Assembly: GCA_964471595.1 (NCBI GenBank)
Contig: CAYYGN010000005.1
Location: forward strand, 1-64,000
Source of the DNA: JAGNXB01 sp964471595
GTDB taxonomy: Bacteria; Bacteroidota; Bacteroidia; Chitinophagales; Saprospiraceae
Direction of reading: 5' to 3'
Length of the DNA stretch: 64,000 nt
Positions 50,910 through 58,541 of the stretch are shown here, piece after piece. The position numbers and the translations under genes are program-made. Under the pieces are notes generated by a model, which was given only the letters and a program-made list of their open reading frames with translations, was not told the origin of the DNA and did no database searches. The first letter of the stretch is position 1. Every line of letters begins with the position of its first letter.

Positions 50910-50976
50910 CGAACCCGCACGCCATTGCTGACACTAGATTTTGAGTCTAGCGCGTCTACCATTCCGCCACTTCGGC
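50894..50976 (-). tRNA. tRNA-Leu (anticodon CAA)
   Basis: The minus strand folds as an 83-base class II tRNA: acceptor GCCGAAG with CTTCGGT, D-arm GTGGCGGAATGGTAGACGCG, anticodon stem CTAGA/TCTAG with loop CTCAAAA (anticodon CAA at 50941-50943), a long variable arm, and the T-arm GCGGGTTCGAGTCCCGC. No CCA is encoded; A at 50894 is the discriminator. A near-consensus -7 box (CATATTTG, minus strand, 50990-50997) lies 13 bases upstream. Confidence 0.95.
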
Positions 50977-51171
50977 TGCTTAGGAAGTGCAAATATGGCT
51001 TATTTCCCCGATTCCTGAAACCTGACCGTGTGTGGTGGCTCCATTTCATTTTTCCCGGCCATGGTCCGGATGAAATTCGGAGTTCCAGGCCGATGGCAGA
51101 TGGCCACCGCTGAAAACGATCTTGTCCAGGTATAAACGGTACTGGACAATAAGACATGAAACCTTGAAGGA

Positions 51172-51675
51172 TCAGAGGGTGGGATGGGATTTTCGAATCC
51201 GCTCGAGATACCTTGTTTTGAGGTAATAATCCCGGATCACGGACAGATCGGAGGATTGTCCGTCATCGTACCTGTCCATAAACGGTTGGATTTCCTTGCG
51301 CAGAGAATCCTGAAGGTGGTCGATTTGGGCCATTACTTCAAGCAGGTCTTCAGCACTGGATGTTTGTTCTCCCAGAATTTCCTGCCATTCCATGACTTCA
51401 GCCAAAAATTCTGCGGGAAGTCGCGCTTGGCCTTCTTCCGGCATAAATCCTTCCAATTCAAGAATATAGACCAGCCGGCGGTGAAAATCGCTCAATGTGT
51501 GATAGGCCTGGTTGTTGAAAGCGGACCAGGCTTCGACCTTTTCCTGAAGTGCCTTTAGTCCTTGTTGATGAAGATCCGGATGGAAATCCCGGCTGCGAGC
51601 CACAAAACGACGACGGAGGTCAGCGGAATCAATGGAGAATCGACGGTCTATACCAAAATAAGCAAAGTAGTCCAT
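51172..51675 (-). CDS. hscB: Fe-S cluster co-chaperone HscB
   Basis: This 167-residue J-protein works with HscA and IscU in Fe-S cluster transfer. The J-domain contains the HPD motif at residues 32-34 in SRDFHPDLHQ, after YFAYFGIDRRFSID, which is the usual HscB start (Y-FxxFGI). The C-terminal three-helix region (EVMEWQEILGEQ onward) matches the HscB IscU-binding domain. It starts three bases after the rseP stop, so the two are co-transcribed. The rest of the isc operon is elsewhere. Confidence 0.92.
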   Translation of the reverse strand: MDYFAYFGIDRRFSIDSADLRRRFVARSRDFHPDLHQQGLKALQEKVEAWSAFNNQAYHTLSDFHRRLVYILELEGFMPEEGQARLPAEFLAEVMEWQEILGEQTSSAEDLLEVMAQIDHLQDSLRKEIQPFMDRYDDGQSSDLSVIRDYYLKTRYLERIRKSHPTL

Positions 51676-51678
51676 GGG

Positions 51679-53016
51679 TCATTTCTGAAACAAGCGCAGT
51701 ACGTCAAGACCGTTGGCATACAACACAAGACCAATGACGAAGATGAAACCGGCCAATGTGGCATATTCCATTACTTTGTCACTTACCTTTCGACCGGTCA
51801 CCACTTCCCATAGCAAGAAGAGGACATGTCCTCCATCCAGGGCAGGGATGGGCAACAAATTCATGAAGGCAAGGATGAGGGAAAGAATGGCCGTCATCTG
51901 CCAGAAGTCCACCCAACTCCAATAGGACGGGAACATGTCTCCGATGGTGATGAATCCGCCCAAGCTGTCAGAAGGATTGATCTTTCCGCTGAACATCTGG
52001 CCGAAGGCACGCAATTGGGTGACCAGAAACTGCCAGCCGCGTGTCACCCCGGCAGGCAAAGCCTGAACGAGACTGTATTGCTGCGTTTCCACCTGCATAT
52101 AATGATCTTCCCGATACGGGGCAACACCAATGGTCCCCTCCGGCGTAGTCGTCATTTCCAGCACGAGAGCCTCCTGGCCTCTTCGGATGCCTACCTGAAT
52201 CTTTTGACCGGGCATCTGCCGGACGCGTTGCTGGAAATCCTGAAAATACGGAGTAGGCTCTCCATTGAGGTCGATGATCTCATCGTTGACCAGCAGACCG
52301 GAGGAAGCGGCAGGACTACCCTCAACCAAAGCAGCCACCTTGAAAGGTATCCGTACGGAGAATAAGGGTGATTTCTGTTTGGCAAAACCGGCCAGGCGAG
52401 CCGGGGCATCTTCGGGAAGGGGTATCTCGATCACCGAACCCGATCTTTCAACCGTCAGTGTACGGGCATTGTGAATCAGGATTTCCTTCAAAACGATACC
52501 GTCGTTGAACTTGTCGAAAGAGAGATCGCCTACCTTCAAAACCTTGTCTCCATCCATCAATCCCAATTCCCGGGCCATTTCCGAAGTGGCAATGCCATAG
52601 CGGGCTTCTTTGGCCGGCAGATATTGCTCCCCCCATACATATAGCATCAAACCGAATATGAGGAAGCCGAGCAGGAAGTTGACGGTCACGCCTCCCAGCA
52701 TGATGACAAGCCTTTGCCAGGCGGGTTTGGAGCGAAATTCCCAGGGTTGCGGTTCCCCTTTCATTTGCTCTTTGTCCATACTCTCGTCAATCATGCCGGA
52801 GATCTTGACATAACCTCCCAGGGGAATCCAGCCTATGCCGTATTCGGTATCCCCTACCTTTTTCTTGGCGAGTGAAAACCAGGGATCGAAAAACAAGTAG
52901 AATTTCTCTACACGGGTCCTGAACCAGCGTGCCGGGAGGAAGTGTCCCAGTTCGTGAAGTACTATAAGAAGTGAAAGACTGGCGAGCAGTTGGGTGACCT
53001 TGATCAGAATTTCCAT
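51679..53016 (-). CDS. rseP: RIP metalloprotease RseP (site-2 protease)
   Basis: This 445-residue inner-membrane zinc protease cuts transmembrane segments of anti-sigma factors and signal peptides. The zinc-binding HELGH is at residues 21-25 in the first helix, and the third ligand is in FMNLLPIPALDGGHV near the C-terminus. A PDZ-type domain covers about residues 205-295 (VEGSPAASSGLLVNDEIID). Four hydrophobic segments are visible. A TACCTTTG promoter box lies upstream; hscB follows in the same transcript. Confidence 0.94.
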   Translation of the reverse strand: MEILIKVTQLLASLSLLIVLHELGHFLPARWFRTRVEKFYLFFDPWFSLAKKKVGDTEYGIGWIPLGGYVKISGMIDESMDKEQMKGEPQPWEFRSKPAWQRLVIMLGGVTVNFLLGFLIFGLMLYVWGEQYLPAKEARYGIATSEMARELGLMDGDKVLKVGDLSFDKFNDGIVLKEILIHNARTLTVERSGSVIEIPLPEDAPARLAGFAKQKSPLFSVRIPFKVAALVEGSPAASSGLLVNDEIIDLNGEPTPYFQDFQQRVRQMPGQKIQVGIRRGQEALVLEMTTTPEGTIGVAPYREDHYMQVETQQYSLVQALPAGVTRGWQFLVTQLRAFGQMFSGKINPSDSLGGFITIGDMFPSYWSWVDFWQMTAILSLILAFMNLLPIPALDGGHVLFLLWEVVTGRKVSDKVMEYATLAGFIFVIGLVLYANGLDVLRLFQK

Positions 53017-53048
53017 TGCCTAGGACTCAGCCGGACAGCCCGGCAGCG

Positions 53049-53056
53049 CAAAGGTA
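53049..53056 (-). promoter_or_regulatory. -7 promoter box for rseP-hscB
   Basis: The minus strand reads TACCTTTG, an exact TAnnTTTG match, 32 bases before the rseP ATG. Confidence 0.5.
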
Positions 53057-53134
53057 GGGTTTTCAAAGGTGCCCGAAAGACCTTTCCTGTACGTCAGTCG
53101 TACCCGGAATCCGTTAATTTGCAGAAAAACCGAC

Positions 53135-53854
53135 ATGACATTGGTCTATTGCCCGGATGTTCATGACAGTTTGGCTTTTCCCGATCCTGACGAATCCCGG
53201 CACTTGACCCAGGTACTTCGCAAGAGGAAGGGCGACAAGGTTGGGGTTACCGATGGAAAGGGTAACGGCTGGGTGGCCGTGTTGGAAGATACGGGACGTA
53301 ACAAGGTAGTACTTCGGTTGACAGAAACTGTCGATCCACCACAGCATTGGGGGTTCCATTTGCATGTGGCGGTGGCTCCTCCCAAACAAGGGGCTCGCCT
53401 GGACTGGATGCTGGAGAAATTGACGGAAACCGGAGTTGACCGGATTACCCTGTTGCGTTGTGCCAGAAGTGAACGTACACATTGGCGACACGACCGGCTG
53501 CAACGCCTCCTTGTTTCGGCCATGAAACAGTCCATCCAATTCCGACTGCCTCACCTTGACGCCGTTGAGAGGTCCTTTGAGGACTTCCTGGCTGAGCCAA
53601 TCTTGCCCACCACCCTTAAGCTGCTGCCTACTTGTGATTGGGGCAACTTACCCATTCTCTCATCCGTTTATAAACGTGCACCGGCGACAGTTGTGCTTAT
53701 CGGTCCCGAAGGTGATTTTTCTCCCCAGGAAGTGGAGGCTGCCCAAAATGCCGGCTTCCAACCCGTTTTGCTGGGTAACAACCGGTTGAGGACGGAAACG
53801 GCAGGGCTCGTTGCTTGTGTCCAAATCCATACATTGCATGAGGCAGTATCTTAA
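53135..53854 (+). CDS. rsmE: 16S rRNA m3U1498 methyltransferase
   Basis: This 239-residue SPOUT-class enzyme methylates U1498 (E. coli numbering) of 16S rRNA. The N-terminal PUA-like domain includes DESRHLTQVLRKRKGD, and the C-terminal trefoil-knot holds LIGPEGDFSPQEVEAA and LLGNNRLRTETAGLVA, the SAM-binding signature. The frame is open upstream to 53069, but the ATG at 53135 (MTLVYCPDV) is the family start. A near-consensus -7 box (TTAATTTG, 53114-53121) lies 13 bases before it. The 3' end overlaps the DUF4159 gene by 17 bases. Confidence 0.93.
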   Translation: MTLVYCPDVHDSLAFPDPDESRHLTQVLRKRKGDKVGVTDGKGNGWVAVLEDTGRNKVVLRLTETVDPPQHWGFHLHVAVAPPKQGARLDWMLEKLTETGVDRITLLRCARSERTHWRHDRLQRLLVSAMKQSIQFRLPHLDAVERSFEDFLAEPILPTTLKLLPTCDWGNLPILSSVYKRAPATVVLIGPEGDFSPQEVEAAQNAGFQPVLLGNNRLRTETAGLVACVQIHTLHEAVS

Positions 53855-54512
53855 CGTTGTTGGGCTTCTCGCCATAACACTCTTCGGTATCATTGGCGCC
53901 ACCCGGGCACAAACGCCGGCAGGAATGAAACTTGCCCTCCTCAAATACAGGGGTGGGGGAGATTGGTACGCCAATCCATCAGCTCTGACCAATTTGGCCG
54001 GTTTTTGCAACCGCGAATTGGGGACTGCGCTTGATACGGACTATGCTACGGTTGATGTAGGTAGTGTGGAAATCTTCAACTATCCGTTTTTGCATATGAC
54101 CGGACACGGGAATGTGGTCTTCAGCGAATCGGATGCCCAAAATCTGAAGCGGTACCTCCAGGCTGGCGGGTTCCTGCATGTGGACGACAACTATGGTATG
54201 GATCTTTTTGTGAGACCCGCTCTCAAACTGGTTTTCCCTGATCAGGAACTGGTAGAACTTCCCTTTGACCATCCCGTGTATAAAGCGGCTTTCCCGTTCT
54301 CGTCGGGATTGCCCAAAATTCACAAGCATGACGACAAGCCCCCGCAGGGATTCGGCCTGTTTTGGGAGGGTCGATTGGTTGTTTTCTATTCGTATGAATG
54401 TGATTTGGGAGACGGGTGGGAGGATCCGGAGGTCCACAACGACCCTCCCGATGTAAGGCGTTCAGCCCTTCAAATGGGGGCCAATCTCGTGAAATATGCT
54501 TTCCACCAATAG
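53838..54512 (+). CDS. DUF4159 domain protein, exported
   Basis: This 224-residue protein has a signal peptide (MRQYLNVVGLLAITLFGIIGATRAQ) and a DUF4159 domain, recognisable by LALLKYRGGGDWYANPSALTNL, FLHMTGHGNVVFSESDAQNLKRYL, LHVDDNYGMD and the late VVFYSYECDLGDGWED. The fold resembles a ThuA/GATase1-like alpha/beta domain, but its activity is not known. In other Bacteroidota it is often near MoxR and von Willebrand-type genes; here it is coupled by overlap to rsmE instead. Confidence 0.87.
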   Translation: MRQYLNVVGLLAITLFGIIGATRAQTPAGMKLALLKYRGGGDWYANPSALTNLAGFCNRELGTALDTDYATVDVGSVEIFNYPFLHMTGHGNVVFSESDAQNLKRYLQAGGFLHVDDNYGMDLFVRPALKLVFPDQELVELPFDHPVYKAAFPFSSGLPKIHKHDDKPPQGFGLFWEGRLVVFYSYECDLGDGWEDPEVHNDPPDVRRSALQMGANLVKYAFHQ

Positions 54513-54562
54513 GTCCTGGTCAGGAGGTCCGATCAAACCAACCGGAAGTCGTTCATCGCAAG

Positions 54563-54775
54563 CTAATCGTGGAGGTGCAGAGCGCCCCGTCTGACATAGG
54601 GGCGAAGGTTAAGCCAAAACCACACAAACAAATAGAGTATCAGTGATGACCCCATCGTCACGAACGAGAGGTAAATGAAATATACGCGCACTCTTCCGGC
54701 GGCAATGCCGGCTTTTTCACCAATGTAGGAGCATACCCCAAACGCGGACCTTTCAAGAAGGGCTCTGAAATCCAT
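54563..54775 (-). CDS. PspC domain protein
   Basis: This 70-residue protein is a minimal PspC domain: an N-terminal FGVCSYIGEKAGI segment and one long hydrophobic helix (VYFIYLSFVTMGSSLILYLFVWFW). PspC-type proteins sense or respond to envelope stress, though short forms are poorly understood. An ATG at 54805 would add ten residues, but a TACTTTTA box (minus strand, 54794-54801) lies between the two starts, so the ATG at 54775 is preferred. Confidence 0.8.
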   Translation of the reverse strand: MDFRALLERSAFGVCSYIGEKAGIAAGRVRVYFIYLSFVTMGSSLILYLFVWFWLNLRPYVRRGALHLHD

Positions 54776-54793
54776 AAGGCGCACAATAACGTG

Positions 54794-54801
54794 TAAAAGT
54801 A
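54794..54801 (-). promoter_or_regulatory. Near-consensus -7 box for the PspC gene
   Basis: The minus strand reads TACTTTTA, one base off TAnnTTTG, 18 bases before the ATG at 54775. Confidence 0.35.
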
Positions 54802-54880
54802 ACATGTCCGGTCGTAATCAGGTTCCCGTCCGGAATGAAACCCGGTGGTCAGGCGGGAGGAACCAACGGGGCTTGAACAT

Positions 54881-55038
54881 CCTCAGCGGATTCTGAGGTT
54901 TCCGGGACTGGGCCGGATGCAGGGGAATGGACGTTGCCATCCGGTTGAACGGATGGTACGGTTTTGGGATGGCCCCGGTCAGGAGCAGGGACCGGAGGGC
55001 CAATGGGGGGATGGCCTCTATCCCGTCAGGCAGGATAG
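54881..55038. other. Gene-free stretch with a string of small hairpins
   Basis: Between the PspC gene and the small membrane protein gene there are about 410 bases without a convincing frame. Perfect short stems occur in a row: CCTCAG/CTGAGG (54881-54898), CCATCCG/CGGATGG (54937-54956), CCGGTC/GACCGG (54975-54995) and CTATCC/GGATAG (55018-55038). It may be a decayed gene or a structured RNA. I do not recognise RNase P RNA, tmRNA or SRP RNA motifs. Confidence 0.35.
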
Positions 55039-55117
55039 GGTGAAGATGGTTTCTGTCGCATAGGACATGTCAACCATTAAACATCCTGATTACGAAGAGT
55101 CAACGAGCCGGAAAGCA

Positions 55118-55153
55118 GACTAAGCCCGCCCGACGGACCAGGCAGGCTTAGTC
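55118..55153 (-). terminator. Probable terminator for the small membrane protein gene
   Basis: A 13-base stem with one mismatch (55118-55130 with 55141-55153, GACTAAGCC/GGCTTAGTC core) lies 34 bases after the stop at 55187. On the minus strand it is followed by TCTGCTTTCC, which is only moderately T-rich. Confidence 0.5.
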
Positions 55154-55186
55154 AAATTGGTGTTTCCATCCGGCTTCACCGGGGGT

Positions 55187-55405
55187 TTACAGAGATACCA
55201 TGAGGCCAATCAGACCGATGCCCATGATAAACATGACGGCGATGCGGTCCTTGATCTTCTGAACCTGGGTAGATTCCAGATCTGCCAGGATTCTCTGTAC
55301 TTCCTGGGGAGTCGGCTCTGGGTAAATGTCAAGATGAACCATGTTCATGGGATTTGGTTCGAAAAAGGGATTACAATCGATGCCAGGATGCCAAAAGCCA
55401 ATCAT
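55187..55405 (-). CDS. Small single-helix membrane protein
   Basis: This 72-residue protein has a hydrophilic N-terminal part and one C-terminal hydrophobic helix (IAVMFIMGIGLIGLMVSL), preceded by a charged helix PEPTPQEVQRILADLEST. It has no recognisable family. The gene is supported by a full promoter with ideal spacing 13 bases upstream and by a downstream hairpin. An internal ATG at 55348 (MNMVHLDIYP) may be the true start, because residues 1-19 look less protein-like. Confidence 0.6.
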   Translation of the reverse strand: MIGFWHPGIDCNPFFEPNPMNMVHLDIYPEPTPQEVQRILADLESTQVQKIKDRIAVMFIMGIGLIGLMVSL

Positions 55406-55418
55406 CCTTACAACAACA

Positions 55419-55449
55419 CAAATATAGGGTGAATATATATAAGTACAAA
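55419..55449 (-). promoter_or_regulatory. Complete promoter for the small membrane protein gene
   Basis: On the minus strand TTTG (55446-55449), a 19-base spacer and TATATTTG (55419-55426) match both Bacteroidota elements with the same spacing as the ACIII promoter. Confidence 0.65.
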
Positions 55450-55507
55450 ATCAATCCGTAAAAAAGATGGAAAAAATTTCTATTCAATCATTAAACAAAT
55501 GTAATAC

Positions 55508-55539
55508 CTTGATAAATAGCAAAATATGAAATAATTTTG
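55508..55539 (+). promoter_or_regulatory. Promoter facing the pnp terminator
   Basis: CTTG (55508-55511), a 20-base spacer and TAATTTTG (55532-55539) form a good plus-strand promoter. No annotated plus-strand gene follows before pnp, which runs the other way. Confidence 0.45.
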
Positions 55540-55545
55540 CCTTAC

Positions 55546-55672
55546 ATGCTATCTGGTCTTATGTGTTTACATATGTTGGAAAGTGGAGCGTCGGGGCATA
55601 TTTCGCCCCGTTCAGGTGCCATCATCCACCGCCTTGATACTAAAAAGGCCACCCCCCAGGGGTGGCCTTTTC
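55546..55672 (+). ncRNA. Candidate small RNA or 43-codon peptide gene
   Basis: Downstream of the TAATTTTG box lie a hairpin (CGGGGC/GCCCCG, 55592-55610) and the strong hairpin shared with the pnp terminator (55643-55671). A 43-codon frame starts at 55546 and reads through the second hairpin to a stop just beyond it, so a coding role is doubtful. A transcript of about 125 bases is the simplest reading. Confidence 0.35.
55637..55672 (-). terminator. Intrinsic terminator for pnp
   Basis: A perfect 13-base stem (55643-55655 with 55659-55671, GGCCACCCC core, 3-base loop) lies 28 bases after the pnp stop and is followed on the minus strand by TTTTTAG. The T's in the stem allow it to work on the plus strand too. 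Confidence 0.8.
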
Positions 55673-55699
55673 TATAGGATATTCAACCGGGAGACGGGA

Positions 55700-57913
55700 T
55701 CAGTGCCGGCGCGGAGGCCTGCGATCACCGTTGCCTCGGTGAGGGGGTCTGTCCCTGTCGCCTTCCCTCCGGGGTTCGGGCATGCCTTCCGGACGCTCCA
55801 AAAGGGCTTTGGCACTCAACCGGAATTTGCCGGTTCGCTCGTCGATTTCGATCAATTTGACACGTATCGAATCCCCTTCCTTCAGCACATCCTCTACTTT
55901 CTCCACCCTGGCATAGGAAATCTCGGAAATGTGCAAGAGTCCGCTTTTTCCGGAAAATTCGACGAAGGCACCATATGGTTGTAGTGAAACGACCTTGGCG
56001 TCGAACACATCTCCGACTTCAGGCTGGTAAGCGATGCTTTTGATCCGGGCAACGGCCTTGTCGATATCCTCCTTGTTGCTGGAGGCGATTTGGACATATC
56101 CCTTGCCATCTTTTTCCTCGATGTTGATGATCGTTTTGGTGATCTCCTGCATCTCCTGGATGATCTTGCCACCCGGACCGATCACCGCTCCGATGAAGGA
56201 TTTGTCAATGATCAACTCGACAATCCTCGGAGCATGCGGCTTGAGATCCTCACGCGGAGCATCCAATGTCTTGGCCATTTCCCGCAGGATGTGCAAGCGT
56301 CCTTCCCGGGCTTGTCCAAGGGCTTTCTCCAATTGTTCGTAGGGCAATCCATCAATTTTGATGTCCATCTGGCAGCCGGTGATGCCCTTCTCCGTTCCGG
56401 TCACTTTGAAATCCATGTCCCCCAGGGCATCTTCATCACCCAGAATGTCGGAAAGGATGGCCACTTTGCCCTCTTCGGCAATCATACCCATGGCAATGCC
56501 TGCCACCGGCCGCACAATAGGAACACCGCCGTCCATCAATGCCAGGCATCCGCTGCAAACAGTGGCCATCGAAGAGCTTCCGTTGGATTCAAGGATATCG
56601 GACACGATGCGCACGGTATAAGGGAAGTCGGAAGGCATGATCTTCTTGAGGGAACGCCCTGCCAGGTTGGCATGACCGACTTCACGGCGGCCCGGTCCTC
56701 TGCTGGGTTTGACCTCACCTACGGAGTATCCCGGGAAGTTGTAGTGCAGTAAAAAATTGGAAAAGCCCAACTCCTGGGCCGTGTCAATCATGGCCTGGTC
56801 GGATTTGGTACCCAAAGTCAGGGAAGCGAGGGCTTGGGTTTCTCCGCGGGTGAATATGGACGATCCGTGGGCCGAGGGTAAAAAATCCACTTCCGCCCAA
56901 ATCGGCCGGATTTCATCAAACTTGCGCCCGTCCAATCGTACGTGATCCTCCAGAATGGCCTTCCGGGACATTTGTTTCCGGAGTTTTTCAAAATACTTGG
57001 CGATCAGGCTGTCCTTTTCAACCGCATATTCCTCACCTTTTTCTCCGGCTACTTTCAGTTTGAAGTTCTTCAACAGATCCTTGTATCGCTGGGCCCTTTC
57101 CTTTTTGGGCAGGGCGCCCAGGACAATTTTCCGGATCTCTTCACGGGCGAAAGATTCGAGTTCAGCCTGAAGATCAGCATCCCCTTCCGGGGTCGGCATT
57201 TCTCTTTTGACAAGGGCTTTGTCACCCACCAACCGGGCAAGATCCAGTTGCGCCCTGATCTGAACGCGAATCGCCTCGTGGGCGATCTTGATGGCTTCGA
57301 CCAGTTCATGCTCCGAGCACTCATTGGCTTCGCCTTCCACCATCATGACATCGCGTTCGGTAGCCGCTACGATCAAGTCGAGGGTGGCGTTCTTCAGTTC
57401 GCTGTGATTGGGATTGATCCGGTATTCTCCCTGAATCTTGGCAACACGTACTTCAGATATCGGGCCGCCAAAGGGAATGTCGGATACGGCAAGGGCAGCG
57501 GAGGCGGCCAATGCCGCAAAGGCATCCGGAGGAACATCCAGGTCGGTGGAAACCAGATTGATGATGACCTGGGTTTCATTCATGTAATCGTCAGGGAAAA
57601 GCGGACGAATAGCGCGGTCCACCAAACGGCTGATCAGAATCTCGTAGTCGCTCAGCTTGGTTTCCCGTCTGAAGAAATTACCGGGAATGCGGCCGGCCGC
57701 CGCGAATTTTTCCTGGTAATCCACAGAAAGAGGGAAGAAGGACTGGTCAGGCTTGGGCTCGGCCGAAGAAACCACTACGGCAAAAAGCATGGTTTTTCCA
57801 CACCGCACAACCACCGAACCATCGGCCAAAGCGGCCAGTTTGCCGGTTTCAATGATCACTTCCCTGCCATCAGGCAGTTGAAAGGAGGTCTTTAAAGGAG
57901 TTTGCATCCCCAT
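55700..57913 (-). CDS. pnp: Polyribonucleotide nucleotidyltransferase
   Basis: This 737-residue enzyme degrades RNA from the 3' end by phosphorolysis. Two RNase PH domains (about 1-220 and 320-550) flank a helical linker; the second includes FTRGETQALASLTLGT, and GHANLAGRSLKKIMP and DILGDEDALGDMDFKVTGT are conserved active-site parts. A KH domain with the GPGGK loop (about 560-620) and an S1 domain (EVGDVFDAKVVSLQPYGAFVEF) follow, then an Arg- and Pro-rich tail. The start is MGMQTPL; ATG at codon 3 is an alternative. It follows rpsO, the usual neighbour, across a hairpin. Confidence 0.97.
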   Translation of the reverse strand: MGMQTPLKTSFQLPDGREVIIETGKLAALADGSVVVRCGKTMLFAVVVSSAEPKPDQSFFPLSVDYQEKFAAAGRIPGNFFRRETKLSDYEILISRLVDRAIRPLFPDDYMNETQVIINLVSTDLDVPPDAFAALAASAALAVSDIPFGGPISEVRVAKIQGEYRINPNHSELKNATLDLIVAATERDVMMVEGEANECSEHELVEAIKIAHEAIRVQIRAQLDLARLVGDKALVKREMPTPEGDADLQAELESFAREEIRKIVLGALPKKERAQRYKDLLKNFKLKVAGEKGEEYAVEKDSLIAKYFEKLRKQMSRKAILEDHVRLDGRKFDEIRPIWAEVDFLPSAHGSSIFTRGETQALASLTLGTKSDQAMIDTAQELGFSNFLLHYNFPGYSVGEVKPSRGPGRREVGHANLAGRSLKKIMPSDFPYTVRIVSDILESNGSSSMATVCSGCLALMDGGVPIVRPVAGIAMGMIAEEGKVAILSDILGDEDALGDMDFKVTGTEKGITGCQMDIKIDGLPYEQLEKALGQAREGRLHILREMAKTLDAPREDLKPHAPRIVELIIDKSFIGAVIGPGGKIIQEMQEITKTIINIEEKDGKGYVQIASSNKEDIDKAVARIKSIAYQPEVGDVFDAKVVSLQPYGAFVEFSGKSGLLHISEISYARVEKVEDVLKEGDSIRVKLIEIDERTGKFRLSAKALLERPEGMPEPRREGDRDRPPHRGNGDRRPPRRH

Positions 57914-58052
57914 GGAGATAAGCGTTTTGATGTCAATGAAAAGGTCCCCTCGAACGAAGGAACAGCCGGGCAGAAACGGGGATTTGCGTTGATTGGGGAG
58001 CCGTTGATGGGAAAAGTGCCCGGCAAAACTTCGTTCTATTGAACAGATGAAG

Positions 58053-58078
58053 AAGCGCCCTCCTGTGGGAGGGCGCTT
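58053..58078 (-). terminator. Hairpin between rpsO and pnp
   Basis: A perfect 11-base stem (AAGCGCCCTCC, 58053-58063, with 58068-58078) lies just after the rpsO stop and is followed by TTCTTCATCTG on the minus strand. It may be a partial terminator or a processing site controlling pnp read-through. Confidence 0.55.
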
Positions 58079-58084
58079 GTGCGG

Positions 58085-58360
58085 TTAACGGCGTATGCCG
58101 AGTTGGTCACAGATGTTACGGTAACGGTTGATGTCCTTCTTCATCAGATAGGCAAGCACCCGCTTCCGCTGGCCGACCAGATGCAAAAGCGCCCGTCGGC
58201 AGGAATGATCTTTCTTGTTGGTTTTGAGATGGTCCGAAAGACTGTTGATTCTGTAGGTGAACAGCGCTACCTGACCTTCAATAGAGCCGGTATTCTGTGC
58301 CGAACCTCCATGGGTGGCGAATATCTCGGCCTTCTTTTCCTTGCTTAAATAAACACTCAT
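58085..58360 (-). CDS. rpsO: 30S ribosomal protein S15
   Basis: This 91-residue protein binds 16S rRNA helices early in 30S assembly. The sequence MSVYLSKEKKAEIFATHGG starts it, and ALFTYRINSLSDHLKTNKKDH, SCRRALLHLVGQRKRVLAYL and the C-terminal YRNICDQLGIRR are canonical. The longer frame upstream is non-coding; the ATG at 58360 gives the standard length. A full promoter is present upstream. Confidence 0.97.
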   Translation of the reverse strand: MSVYLSKEKKAEIFATHGGSAQNTGSIEGQVALFTYRINSLSDHLKTNKKDHSCRRALLHLVGQRKRVLAYLMKKDINRYRNICDQLGIRR

Positions 58361-58417
58361 TTTTTTGATTGTGTGTGAGTTACCAAATGAGATTACGAAA
58401 ATCGTCTTTAGCGGGGG

Positions 58418-58449
58418 CAAAGGTACAGTTAATCTTTTAATTATCAAAT
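58418..58449 (-). promoter_or_regulatory. rpsO: Complete promoter for rpsO
   Basis: On the minus strand TTTG (58446-58449), a 20-base spacer and TACCTTTG (58418-58425) match both elements. The box lies 57 bases before the ATG, leaving a leader of about 50 bases where S15 autoregulation could act. Confidence 0.65.
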
Positions 58450-58541
58450 ACCTGTAAGTCGGTCATTGGCATCCTGCAAGAGGAGAAGGATCGCCCCTGG
58501 CTCCTGACTCGTTACCGTGTCCAACCACATCGCCGCAGAGA

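Noticed and set aside
50762..51157. 131-codon minus-strand frame across the tRNA region
   Set aside because: It contains the typical spurious translation of a tRNA-Leu (SGGMVDALDSKSS) and runs through the repeats.
54881..55153. RNase P RNA, tmRNA or SRP RNA in the hairpin-rich gap
   Set aside because: None of their conserved sequence blocks could be found on either strand.
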